From positions 62,001-126,000 of the forward strand of contig NZ_RPOC01000006.1 of NCBI RefSeq assembly GCF_003946915.1: a DNA stretch of 64,000 bases. The letters run 5' to 3'. Position 1 is the stretch's first letter; each line of letters starts with the position of its first letter. The notes below the pieces were generated by a model. That model searched no databases, had not been told where the DNA came from, and saw only the letters and a program-made list of their open reading frames with translations. Shown here one piece after another: positions 26,521-37,417 of the stretch. Source of the stretch: Flavobacterium ustbae (GTDB lineage: Bacteria > Bacteroidota > Bacteroidia > Flavobacteriales > Flavobacteriaceae). A program made the position numbers and the translations under genes.

Positions 26521-27393
26521 CTAGATTAAGTTTTTCGAAATAAAATCCCAGCTCGATTGTATGGACTCAAAAGAACTTGACGCAAAATTATTCTCCTGTT
26601 CTACAAAAAAATGAACCATTCCAGATTGTTTTGCGGCTTCGAAAAATGGTTTAAAATCTATTGTCCCCGAACCAACTTCAGTATTTAAATCGTTATTCTT
26701 TTTGTCTTTATCTTTTACATGCCACATTTTAAAGCGTCCGGGATTTTCTTTAAATAGTTTTAAAGGATCATTTCCTGAATGAATTACCCAATATAAATCC
26801 AACTCAAAATAAACCAGATTCTTATCGGTTTCCTTTAATAAAATTTCATAGCCTGTAACTCCATCGTATTTTTGAAACTCAAAATCATGATTGTGATAAG
26901 CCAGTTTTAAACCTGCTTTTTCACACATTTTTGCAGCTTCATTTACGCGCGCTGCAATCTTTTTATAATCTTCTATATTTCTTCTGAAAGGTTCATCAAC
27001 CCAAGGAACTGTTAGAAATTCGCTTTTTAGAACTTTCGCAGCTTCAATTGAAGCAATTAATTCTGTAGTGTTACCATCATACAAAAAACTTCCTAGATTA
27101 TAATGTCCGCTAACTGCTTTTAAACCATTTTCGTCCAAAATCTTTTTTAATTCTTGAGGCGTTAATCCCCAAAACTGATCTTTGGTAGAAAAACCGTATG
27201 TTTCAACATTGGTATAACCGGCTTTAGCTACTTTTTCTAAAGTTGCTTTTACACCTTTAGTAAGTTCATCACGAAGCGTATACAATTGTAAACCTATTTC
27301 TTTATTTTTCATAGAAAATGCAAATGATGGTGAAGCCAAAACTGCTGTAGTGGCAAGACCTGTGGTTACTATAAAATTTCTTCTGCTAATCAT
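26521..27393 (-). CDS. Tat-exported sugar phosphate isomerase/epimerase-like protein
   Basis: A 290-residue TIM-barrel protein of the xylose-isomerase-like / AP endonuclease 2 superfamily. The twin-arginine signal is clear (ISRRNFIVTTGLATTAVLA, cleavage near residue 26). Barrel motifs include GLQLYTLRDELTKG, LAYHNHDFEF, FELDLYWVIHSG, MWHVKDKD and GSGTIDFKPFF. His, Glu and Asp residues at these sites probably bind a divalent metal. It likely acts in the periplasm on a sugar or related polyol; the exact substrate is unknown. First gene of an operon with the archaemetzincin-like protein nine bases downstream. Confidence 0.9.
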   Translation of the reverse strand: MISRRNFIVTTGLATTAVLASPSFAFSMKNKEIGLQLYTLRDELTKGVKATLEKVAKAGYTNVETYGFSTKDQFWGLTPQELKKILDENGLKAVSGHYNLGSFLYDGNTTELIASIEAAKVLKSEFLTVPWVDEPFRRNIEDYKKIAARVNEAAKMCEKAGLKLAYHNHDFEFQKYDGVTGYEILLKETDKNLVYFELDLYWVIHSGNDPLKLFKENPGRFKMWHVKDKDKKNNDLNTEVGSGTIDFKPFFEAAKQSGMVHFFVEQENNFASSSFESIQSSWDFISKNLI

Positions 27394-27541
27394 TTTATGA
27401 TATAAATTTCAGATAGTAAATATATTATAAAAATTGATTCTTAAAGTTTTTAGCTAAATTGTAATTGCGAAGATTTTATTTTTTTAGAATGGCAATTAGA
27501 TCTTTCCTTTAATCAAAAGGGTAGTTGTTTGAATCTGGAAT

Positions 27542-28003
27542 TTATATTAATTCTTTAAAAATAAACTTTTCGTCATAATCAACTTCAAATTTTTCAAGAA
27601 AGCTAATGTATTCTTCTTTAAAAGATTTTCTTTTATGATGCTGCTCCTGAAGTTCTATATAATTGATAACTGCACTTAATTGTGATTTACTGTATGAAAA
27701 GGCACCGTATCCTTCCTGCCATTCAAAATGAGTTGCTGTGAATTTATTTTCGTTTATCCATTTCGATGAATTCTGTTTGATAGTCTTCATTAAATCTGAT
27801 ATAGATTGCGCTGGTCTTATTCCGATTAATATATGTACATGGTCAGCCATGCCGTTTATTCCCAGAAGTTTATGATTATGATTTTTAATAATTCCAGAAA
27901 TATATTTATATAATTCGTTTTTCCAACTTTCGTGTATTGCGGCTTGTCTATATTTTACAGCGAAAACAAAATGTATGTGTATTTGTGTGTATGTGTTGGC
28001 CAT
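27542..28003 (-). CDS. IS200/IS605-type Y1 (RAYT-like) transposase
   Basis: A 153-residue intact HUH endonuclease of the Y1 transposase family. It starts HIHFVFAVKYRQA and has the HUH motif in MADHVHILIGI (about residues 61-66). The catalytic Tyr lies in the C-terminal helix VINYIELQEQHHKR (about 120). The EWQEGYGAFSYSKSQ segment is typical of the IS200-like and REP-associated (RAYT) branch. Such enzymes nick and rejoin single-stranded hairpin DNA. I see no obvious IS ends or target duplication. Instead, a six-unit array of long hairpin repeats starts 90 bases upstream of its start codon, which favours a RAYT-like domesticated role. Confidence 0.9.
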   Translation of the reverse strand: MANTYTQIHIHFVFAVKYRQAAIHESWKNELYKYISGIIKNHNHKLLGINGMADHVHILIGIRPAQSISDLMKTIKQNSSKWINENKFTATHFEWQEGYGAFSYSKSQLSAVINYIELQEQHHKRKSFKEEYISFLEKFEVDYDEKFIFKELI

Positions 28004-28044
28004 GTTTGTTTTTTTATATTAATTAATTGAATAGGTCGTATTGT

Positions 28045-28052
28045 CAAATATA
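28045..28052 (-). promoter_or_regulatory. transposase promoter -7 element
   Basis: TATATTTG read on the minus strand, 41 bases upstream of the transposase start. It sits immediately downstream of a perfect palindrome. Confidence 0.5.
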
Positions 28053-28054
28053 TT

Positions 28055-28082
28055 AAAAAAGAAAGAATATTCTTTCTTTTTT
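28055..28082. terminator. perfect palindrome insulating transposase from repeat array
   Basis: A symmetrical sequence centred on GAAAGAATATTCTTTC (28061-28076) with six A on one side and six T on the other. It can fold as a terminator-like hairpin on either strand. It lies between the repeat array and the transposase promoter, so it could block read-through from the array. Confidence 0.55.
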
Positions 28083-28092
28083 TGCTGTGTGT

Positions 28093-29704
28093 TTAATCCC
28101 TACGGGATATTAGAATTGGGATAATGTCTATATTCTACCGATATGTGATTCCTAACGGAATATTTAACTATTAGGATTTCCCGTAGGAATAAACGGGATG
28201 TTTTGCCCCATAACAGAATATTTAATTATAGGAATTAGAAACAAACGGAATATTTTTGATCCATAACAAAATATTTAATTGTGGCATTCCGCTAGGAATC
28301 AGATATCGGTAGCCCGCATAATGTTTATTGATTTTTTTTTGTCCCCGTAGGGACTATATCAATTTGCCGTATAATCCCTACGGGATATTAGGATTGGAGG
28401 CAATGTCTATTTTTCTACCGATATTTGATTCCTAACGGAATATTTAACTATTAGGATTTCCCTTAGGAATAAAGGGGATGTTTTGATCCATAACAGAATA
28501 TTTAATTATAGGAATCCGTTAGGAACAAACAGAATATTTTGATCCATAACGAAATATTTAATTGTGGCATTCCGCTAGGAATCAAATATCGGTAGCCCAT
28601 AATGTTTATTGAATGTTTTTTTTGTCCACGTAGGGACTATATCAATTTGCCGTATAATCCCTACGGGATATTAGGATTGGAGGCAATGTCTATTTTACCG
28701 ATATTTGATTCCTAACGGAATATTTAACTATTAGGATTCCATTAGGAATAAATGGGATATTTTGATCCATAACAGAATATTTAATTATAGGAATCCGTTA
28801 GGAACAAACGGAATATTTTGATCCATAACGAAATATTTAATTGTGGCATTCCGCTAGGAATCAAATATCGGTAGCCCATAATGTTTATCGAATGTTTTTT
28901 TGTCCCCGTAGGGACTATATCAATTTGCCGTATAATCCCTACGGGATATTAGGATTGGAGGCAATGTCTATTTTTCTACCGATATTTGATTCCTAACGGA
29001 ATATTTAACTATTAGGATTTCCCTTAGGAATAAAGGGGATGTTTTGATCCATAACAGAATATTTAATTATAGGAATCCGTTAGGAACAAACAGAATATTT
29101 TGATCCATAACGAAATATTTAATTGTCGCATTCCGCTAGGAATCAAATATCGGTAGCCCATAATGTTTATTGAATGTTTTTTTTGTCCCCGTAGGAACTA
29201 TATCAATTTGCCGTATAATCCCTACGGGATATTAGGATTGGAGGCAATGTCTATTTTTCTACCGATATTTGATTCCTAACGGAATATTTAACTATTAGGA
29301 TTTCCCTTAGGAATAAAGGGGATGTTTTGATCCATAACGAAATATTTAATTGTGGCATTCCGCTAGGAATCAGATATCGGTAGCCACCATAATGTTTATT
29401 GATTTTTTTTTGTCCACGTAGGGACTATATCAATTGCCGTATAATCCCTACGGGATATTATGATTGGAGGCAATGTCTATTTTCTACCGATATTTGATTC
29501 CTAACGGAATATCTAATTATTAGGATTTCCCTTAGGAATAAAGGGGATGTTTTGATCCATAACAGAATATTTAATTATAGGAATTCGTTAGAAACAAACG
29601 GAATATTTTGATTCTTAACGAAATATTTAATTGTGGCATTCCGCTAGGAATCAAATATCGGTAGCCAAATGTTACATTAAATGTTTTTTTGTCCCGTAGG
29701 GACT
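28093..29704. repeat. six-unit array of long dyad-symmetric repeats next to the Y1 transposase
   Basis: The marker AATCCCTACGGGATATT starts at 28095, 28373, 28656, 28934, 29217 and 29443, giving periods of 278, 283, 278, 283 and 226; the last unit ends at 29704. Each unit opens with the hairpin ATCCC-tac-GGGAT and closes with a hairpin GTCCC..GTAGGGAC after a T-run. Inside are 27-base arms, for example 28415-28441 with 28569-28595, complementary at 26 of 27 positions. The interior carries further small palindromes built on CCNNTAGG-type cores. Unit 5 lacks about 55 bases. Units 2 and 4 are nearly identical. This region has no coding frame of its own. Confidence 0.9.
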
Positions 29705-29733
29705 ACACCTCTGCATCTTCATTTTTAACTTCG

Positions 29734-29741
29734 TATCTTTG
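29734..29741 (+). promoter_or_regulatory. trmD promoter -7 element
   Basis: TATCTTTG, 30 bases past the end of the repeat array and 22 bases before the trmD start codon. Confidence 0.6.
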
Positions 29742-29763
29742 TCAAAAATTTTTTAAGAAAAAA

Positions 29764-30444
29764 ATGCGAATTGATATTATCACTCTTTTACCTGAATTAT
29801 TAAGAAGTCCGTTTGAGGCCTCAATTATGAAACGTGCCATTGATAAAGGTTTGGTCGAAGTGCATTTTCACAACCTTCGTGACTATAGCACCAACAGACA
29901 GAAAAGTGTAGACGATTATCCTTTTGGCGGGGGTGCCGGAATGGTAATGACAATTCAGCCTATAGACGATTGCATCACACATTTGAAAAGCCAACGTGAA
30001 TATGACGAAATAATTTATATGTCTCCTGATGGCGAAACTTTAAATCAAAAAATGGCTAATAAAATGTCAATGTACGAAAACATTATCATTTTATGCGGAC
30101 ATTATAAAGGTGTTGACCAAAGGGTGAGAGATCATTTTATTACTAAAGAAATCTCGATTGGTGATTATGTTTTATCTGGAGGAGAATTGGGCGCCATCGT
30201 TTTATCTGATGCTTTAATTCGATTAATTCCTGGAGTTTTAAGTGACGAAACCTCAGCACTTACAGATAGTTTTCAGGACAATTTATTATCAGGCCCAATC
30301 TACACAAGACCTGCAGATTATAAAGGATGGAAGGTTCCAGAAGTTTTAACAAGCGGACATGCTGCTAAAATTGATAAGTGGCGAGAAGATATGGCTTTTG
30401 AACATACTAAAACTAGAAGACCAGATTTGCTGGAAGAAAAATAG
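29764..30444 (+). CDS. trmD: tRNA (guanine-N1-)-methyltransferase
   Basis: A 226-residue SPOUT methyltransferase that makes m1G37 next to the anticodon and prevents frameshifting. I chose ATG 29764 ([11 protein letters not shown]); the longer frame would run into the repeat array. Motifs of the knotted SAM site are [36 protein letters not shown] and [14 protein letters not shown]. Length is normal (about 225-255). It precedes rplS as in many bacteria, but rpsP and rimM are not upstream; the repeat array occupies that side. Confidence 0.96.
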   Translation: MRIDIITLLPELLRSPFEASIMKRAIDKGLVEVHFHNLRDYSTNRQKSVDDYPFGGGAGMVMTIQPIDDCITHLKSQREYDEIIYMSPDGETLNQKMANKMSMYENIIILCGHYKGVDQRVRDHFITKEISIGDYVLSGGELGAIVLSDALIRLIPGVLSDETSALTDSFQDNLLSGPIYTRPADYKGWKVPEVLTSGHAAKIDKWREDMAFEHTKTRRPDLLEEK

Positions 30445-30617
30445 TTTTCAGTGTTCGGTTTTTTAGTGTTCAGTTTAAAAATTTTTTCGTAAAGTTTAAG
30501 AACTGCAAACTAAATATTAACTGAACACTACAAAGCTGAACACTGAGTACTAACATACATTCTATCAATAATTTAAAAATAATTACAATTTATAATTCAT
30601 AATTTATAATTATTTTT
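30445..30617. repeat. CAGTGTTCAG-family dyad repeat between trmD and rplS
   Basis: Words TTCAGTGTTCGG and TAGTGTTCAGT (30447-30476) are mirrored by ACTGAACACT and GCTGAACACTGAGTACT (30519-30551). The same word family makes the tandem array at 13973 and the hairpin at 19455. After it lies an AT-rich stretch of 'ataattcataatttataat' type leading to the rplS promoter. Confidence 0.7.
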
Positions 30618-30698
30618 TACATTTGCACCCGAATTTGACCAACCTCTGGCGAGATCCGTGAATGTTGTTCTAATATAAAAACCATAATTTAAATTATC
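30618..30698 (+). promoter_or_regulatory. rplS promoter and candidate ribosomal-protein leader
   Basis: TACATTTG at 30618-30625 is the -7 element. The transcribed leader contains GACCAAC (about 30637-30643) facing GTTGTTC (about 30664-30670), six of seven pairs. These enclose a second small stem around CTCTGGCGAGA. A bL19 leader in Flavobacteria has been proposed in the literature, and this may be an example. The role would be feedback control by L19. Confidence 0.5.
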
Positions 30699-31049
30699 AT
30701 GGCAGATTTATTAAAATTCGTTCAAGACGAATTCGTTGCTAAAAAAGATTTCCCAGATTTCGGAGCTGGAGACACAATCACTGTTTTCTACGAAATTAAA
30801 GAGGGTGAAAAAACAAGAACTCAGTTTTTTAAAGGAGTTGTTATTCAAAGAAGAGGTTCTGGTGTTACAGAAACTTTTACTATTCGTAAAATGTCTGGAG
30901 CTATTGGTGTCGAGCGTATCTTCCCAGTTAACTTACCAGCTTTACAAAAAATTGAAATCAACAAGAAAGGTGCTGTTCGTAGAGCTAGAATTTTCTACTT
31001 CAGACAACTTACTGGTAAAAAAGCTAAGATTAAAGATAAAAGAAGATAA
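30699..31049 (+). CDS. rplS: 50S ribosomal protein L19
   Basis: A 116-residue ribosomal protein of the 30S-50S interface. Conserved core: FGAGDTITVFYEIKEGEKTRTQFFKGVVIQRRGSG, TFTIRKMSGAIGVERIFP and the basic end RARIFYFRQLTGKKAKIKDKR. Length is normal. It has its own promoter and a strong terminator, so it forms a one-gene unit. Confidence 0.98.
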   Translation: MADLLKFVQDEFVAKKDFPDFGAGDTITVFYEIKEGEKTRTQFFKGVVIQRRGSGVTETFTIRKMSGAIGVERIFPVNLPALQKIEINKKGAVRRARIFYFRQLTGKKAKIKDKRR

Positions 31050-31070
31050 TCATTTATCTAAATGTTATAA

Positions 31071-31107
31071 AAAACTCGTTTCATATTGTTTGAAACGAGT
31101 TTTTTTT
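31071..31107 (+). terminator. rplS terminator
   Basis: A 13-bp perfect stem (AAAACTCGTTTCA with TGAAACGAGTTTT) followed by eight Ts. Confidence 0.93.
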
Positions 31108-31247
31108 ATGCCCTAATTTCAGCACTAAGAAAACCGTAATTTTTTAATACCAAAATCATCGATTTAGCAATTTAACGAGCTCGAAATAACAATCTGTTAA
31201 TTTCGTCTTTTCTCACCAAAACTCAACCGTTTTCGTTGCGATTTTAT

Positions 31248-31255
31248 TATATTTG
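31248..31255 (+). promoter_or_regulatory. icd promoter -7 element
   Basis: TATATTTG, 74 bases before the icd start. The leader contains a small hairpin around GCTCATTTTGAGC. Confidence 0.55.
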
Positions 31256-31317
31256 CTCCGCTCATTTTGAGCCGAATATATCTTTTACATCGTTAACTCC
31301 TGACGATACGATTATAA

Positions 31318-33549
<2,232 letters not shown>

Positions 33550-33579
33550 TTCAGAATACAGCTGTATTTCTAATAAACA

Positions 33580-33611
33580 AAAAGGACAACTCGCAAAGTT
33601 GTCCTTTTTTT
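33580..33611 (+). terminator. icd terminator
   Basis: Stem AAAAGGACAAC with GTTGTCCTTTT, 7-base loop, T-run; 30 bases past the stop. Confidence 0.9.
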
Positions 33612-33690
33612 ATCTTAACTTATGTTTAACAAAAGTTCCGTAAGAATATGTTGTAAGAATTTGTTAACTATGTAAATCAAAATCAATATA

Positions 33691-36072
33691 ATGATTACAA
33701 AAAATACCTGCACATTTTTTCTTTTTATTTTAACGATTTTTACCTCATTTGCACAGGAAAAATTTACTCTAAGCGGAACTATCAGCGACAGCAAAAACAA
33801 CGAAACTTTAATTGGAGTAAACCTCTTTATTCCGTCCTTAAAAATAGGGACTACAACAAACGAATATGGCTTTTATTCTCTTTCTGCTCCAAAAGGAGAA
33901 TATGAAATTGAAATCAGTTATGTTGGTTACCAAACTATTCTAAAAAACATTGTTTTACATCAGAATACAAAAAGCAACTTCTTCATCAAAGAAGGTGGAG
34001 AAGAACTTCAAGAAGTTATTATTACCGAGAACAAAGGCAAAGTAAATGTCAAATCTCCAGAAATGAGCGTTAACAAACTTTCCATTTCGACCATAAAAAA
34101 AATGCCTGTGGTTTTAGGAGAAGTTGATGTTCTAAAATCTATTTTACTACTTCCAGGCGTCACGAATGCAGGCGAAGGCGCTTCTGGATTTAATGTCCGT
34201 GGAGGAGGTGCAGATCAGAACTTGATTCTTTTAGATGAAGCCACGATTTTTAATTCTTCCCATGTTTTCGGCTTCTTTTCTGTTTTTAATCCCGACGCTA
34301 TTAAAGATTTAAAATTGTACAAAGGCGGAATTCCAGCACGTTACGGCGGAAGAGCTTCTTCGGTTTTAGAAATTTATCAAAAAGACGGAAGCAGTAAAGA
34401 TTTTCACATGAATGGCGGAATCGGATTAATTTCAAGCCGTTTGCTTGCCGAAGGTCCAATTGTAAAAGACAAAGGCTCTTTTTTAATTGGTGGAAGAACT
34501 TCTTATGCGCATCTTTTTTTAAAACTCTCTGAAGACAATAAAGACAATGCAGCTTATTTTTATGATTTAAACACCAAATTAAGTTATAAATTCAACGATA
34601 ATAACAGCGTGTATTTGTCTGGTTATTTTGGACGAGACGTTTTCAGATTAAACAAAAGTTTTACCAATACATACGGAAATTCAACTTTAAACTTGAGATG
34701 GAATCATTTGTATTCTAATAAGTTATTCTCCAATCTTTCCTTAATTTACAGTGATTATTATTACGGTTTAGATCTTGATTTTGTTGGATTCAATTGGGAT
34801 TCTGGAATTAAAAACTACAATATTAAATACGATTTCAAACATTATATCTCAGATAAATTAAAACTAAACTACGGCCTCAACGGAATTTATTACCAATTCA
34901 ATCCAGGAACGATTAAGCCAACTGGTGATGATTCAGGAATTAATCCAGAGCAATTGGATAAAAAATATGCTTTTGAACCTTCTTTATATTTGGACGCAGA
35001 AAGTCAGCTTTCTAAAAAAATAAATATCGCCTACGGATTGCGCTACAGCTTATTTTACCGCTTAGGTTCTTCTACCATTAATTATTACGATAATAATCAA
35101 GCTGTTGTTTTTAATAATGAAATGCAGATTTACGAAAAAGGCACTCCAACTTCAACTCAGTATTTTAGCAAAAATAAAGTCATTCAGAGCTACGATAATT
35201 TTGAGCCACGCTTTTCTATTTCGTATCAATTAAATGAAGATCAAGCTCTAAAGGCGAGTTATAATAGAATGGCGCAATATCTGCAATTAATTTCTAACAC
35301 CTCTTCTCCTACTCCACTAGATGTCTGGATGCCGAGTGACAATTATATTAAACCACAGCTTGCAGATCAGGTGGCGCTAGGCTATTTTAGAAATATTTAT
35401 AATGATGCCTATTCTTTGGAAGCTGAAACTTATTACAAAAAAATACAGAACAGATTAGATTATATAGACGGAGCCGATTTAATTGCTAACAACGCCATAG
35501 AACAGGTCATTTTAAACGGCCAAATGAGATCGTACGGCTTAGAATTGATGATAAAGAAAAACAAAGGCAAATTTAACGGCTGGATTTCGTACACTATTTC
35601 AAGATCTGAACAGCAAACACCTGGAAGAACGCCTGAAGAAATCGGAATTAATAACGGTAATTGGTACGCGTCTGCTTACGACAAAACACATAATTTAGCT
35701 ATTACGTCTGCTTATAATTTAAATGAAAAATGGTCTTTTGGGGCTAACTTTGCATTGCAGTCAGGGCAGCCCGTAACTTATCCGAATGGACAGTATGTAT
35801 ATTTAGGAATCGTAGTTCCAAGTTATGGTTTGAGAAATGAAAATCGACTTCCTTCTTACCATCATTTGGATATTTCTGCCACTTTAACGCCACGAAAAAA
35901 TAAAGACAGAAACTGGAAAGGCGAATGGGTTTTTAGTATTTACAATCTTTATAATCGCATGAACGCGGCATCCATTAACTTTCGCCAAAATGTTGATACT
36001 GGCGCAAACGAAGCGGTGCAATTATCTATTTTCGGAATTGTTCCTGCTGTAAGTTATAATTTCAAATTCTAA
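33691..36072 (+). CDS. TonB-dependent receptor with N-terminal carboxypeptidase-like domain
   Basis: A 793-residue outer-membrane receptor. Signal peptide to about residue 22 (TSFAQ). A CarboxypepD-regulatory-like beta-sandwich (about 25-105) follows with FTLSGTISDSKNNETLIGVN. The plug domain (about 125-230) has LLPGVTNAGEGASGFNVRGGGADQNLILLD, and the barrel runs from about 240 to the C-terminal FKF. It imports or processes a ligand through TonB. The DUF4249 lipoprotein directly downstream is the usual partner in Bacteroidota. The ligand is unknown; the gene is not a SusC type, since no SusD follows. Confidence 0.93.
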   Translation: MITKNTCTFFLFILTIFTSFAQEKFTLSGTISDSKNNETLIGVNLFIPSLKIGTTTNEYGFYSLSAPKGEYEIEISYVGYQTILKNIVLHQNTKSNFFIKEGGEELQEVIITENKGKVNVKSPEMSVNKLSISTIKKMPVVLGEVDVLKSILLLPGVTNAGEGASGFNVRGGGADQNLILLDEATIFNSSHVFGFFSVFNPDAIKDLKLYKGGIPARYGGRASSVLEIYQKDGSSKDFHMNGGIGLISSRLLAEGPIVKDKGSFLIGGRTSYAHLFLKLSEDNKDNAAYFYDLNTKLSYKFNDNNSVYLSGYFGRDVFRLNKSFTNTYGNSTLNLRWNHLYSNKLFSNLSLIYSDYYYGLDLDFVGFNWDSGIKNYNIKYDFKHYISDKLKLNYGLNGIYYQFNPGTIKPTGDDSGINPEQLDKKYAFEPSLYLDAESQLSKKINIAYGLRYSLFYRLGSSTINYYDNNQAVVFNNEMQIYEKGTPTSTQYFSKNKVIQSYDNFEPRFSISYQLNEDQALKASYNRMAQYLQLISNTSSPTPLDVWMPSDNYIKPQLADQVALGYFRNIYNDAYSLEAETYYKKIQNRLDYIDGADLIANNAIEQVILNGQMRSYGLELMIKKNKGKFNGWISYTISRSEQQTPGRTPEEIGINNGNWYASAYDKTHNLAITSAYNLNEKWSFGANFALQSGQPVTYPNGQYVYLGIVVPSYGLRNENRLPSYHHLDISATLTPRKNKDRNWKGEWVFSIYNLYNRMNAASINFRQNVDTGANEAVQLSIFGIVPAVSYNFKF

Positions 36073-36098
36073 TAAAAATAAATTCAAAAACTAAAGAT

Positions 36099-36926
36099 AT
36101 GCTTATGAGAAAATTAGTTTTTTTAATCGTTATTTTTACATCGCTATTTTTCACAGGTTGTGAAGAAGTGGTTGATGTTGATTTAGATACTGCTCCGCCA
36201 AAACTGGTAATTGAAGCGGCCATAAATTGGGAAAAAGGTACTTCTGGAAAGCAGCAGGCAATTAAACTATCTACTACGACAGGTTATTTTGAAAGCCAAG
36301 TTCCAGTAGTTTCAAATGCGATAGTTTTTATAAATAACAGTAAAAATCAAAAATTTAATTTTATAGAATTCAATAAAACTGGTCGTTACATCTGCAATAA
36401 TTTTAATCCCGAACTTAATGAAGAATATACTTTAACCGTTATCAGCAAAGGAAATACGTATACGGCATCTGAAATTTTAAAATCGGTTGCGCCAATTACG
36501 CGGATCGAGCAAAAAAATGATGGAGGGTTTACGGGAGAAGACATCGAAGTAAAAGCCTATTTTACAGATCCTGCAGACGAAGATAATTTCTATTTATTTA
36601 AATATATCTACTCTAATCAAGTAACTTCAAATTATTATGTTTCTGAAGATAAATTCTATCAAGGAAATGAAATTTTTAGCAGTGCTGTAGATGAAGATTT
36701 AAAAGCTGGAGACGAAGTTGAAGTAACGCATTTCGGAATTTCTAAACAATATTATAATTACATGAATATCTTGGTAAGTATAGCCGGAAGCAATGTCGGT
36801 GGCCCTTTTCAGTCCCCACCAGCAACTGTAAAAGGAAATATTATCAATACAACAGACAAAAATGATTATCCGTTGGGTTATTTCTCCCTAAGCGAAACGA
36901 GTACAAAAAAGTACAAAATTAAGTAA
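36099..36926 (+). CDS. DUF4249 lipoprotein, receptor partner
   Basis: A 275-residue lipoprotein: signal to lipobox SLFFTGC, then EEVVDVDLDTAPPKLVIEAAINWEKG, the characteristic DUF4249 opening. Beta-rich domains follow (EEYTLTVISKGNTYTAS, PADEDNFYLFKYI). DUF4249 genes usually sit just after a TonB receptor, as here (26-base gap), and probably encode a surface-exposed ligand-binding partner. The start is ATG 36099 or 36105 (MLMRK or MRK). Confidence 0.88.
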   Translation: MLMRKLVFLIVIFTSLFFTGCEEVVDVDLDTAPPKLVIEAAINWEKGTSGKQQAIKLSTTTGYFESQVPVVSNAIVFINNSKNQKFNFIEFNKTGRYICNNFNPELNEEYTLTVISKGNTYTASEILKSVAPITRIEQKNDGGFTGEDIEVKAYFTDPADEDNFYLFKYIYSNQVTSNYYVSEDKFYQGNEIFSSAVDEDLKAGDEVEVTHFGISKQYYNYMNILVSIAGSNVGGPFQSPPATVKGNIINTTDKNDYPLGYFSLSETSTKKYKIK

Positions 36927-36928
36927 TT

Positions 36929-37417
36929 ATGCAACCTATCATTAAAATATTGACCGAAAAAAAACTCCTTGGACATTCAATAGAAATGTCTTTCATTGAG
37001 AATAAAACTTTTCAATTATGGAGCGGGTTTATGCCAAATAGAAAAGAAATAAAAAATGTAATTAATACTAATTTATATTCTTTAGAAGTATATACAGAAA
37101 ATCACTTTGATAATTTTGATCCAAATGATTGTTTTGAAAAATGGGCTGCCGTAGAAGTTTCAAATTATGATAGTATTCCAGAAGGAATGAAAACCTTAAT
37201 TGTTCCTGATGGTTTATATGCTGTTTTTCTTCATTTAGGTCCAGCCGCAGATGCACACAAAACATACCATTCCATTTTTGCAGAATGGCTTCCAAATTCT
37301 GAATATATTGTAGACAACAGACCGCATTTTGCTGTTATGAATGAAAAATATAAAAAAGACGATCCAAATTCTGAAGAAGAGATTTGGATTCCGATAAAAA
37401 GCAGAAATCAATTATGA
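36929..37417 (+). CDS. GyrI-like / AraC effector-binding domain protein
   Basis: A 162-residue stand-alone effector-binding domain. The signature is visible in NRKEIKNVINTNLYSLEVY, KWAAVEVSNYDSIPEGM and the end KTYHSIFAEWLPNSEY with DRPHFAVMNEKY. Such domains bind small hydrophobic ligands, and some inhibit gyrase. No DNA-binding domain is present. It starts two bases after the DUF4249 gene and overlaps the DinB gene by four bases (ATGA), so all belong to one operon. Confidence 0.87.
   Translation: MQPIIKILTEKKLLGHSIEMSFIENKTFQLWSGFMPNRKEIKNVINTNLYSLEVYTENHFDNFDPNDCFEKWAAVEVSNYDSIPEGMKTLIVPDGLYAVFLHLGPAADAHKTYHSIFAEWLPNSEYIVDNRPHFAVMNEKYKKDDPNSEEEIWIPIKSRNQL

Noticed and set aside
27542..28003. 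complete insertion sequence with its own ends
   Set aside because: I could not find matching left and right subterminal hairpins or a clear insertion site around the gene.
28093..29704. CRISPR-like array
   Set aside because: Units are 226-283 bases, largely identical along their whole length, with no short repeat/unique spacer pattern and no cas genes.
30736..31116. 126-aa frame on the plus strand
   Set aside because: It is another frame of rplS running into its terminator; rplS itself is unambiguous.
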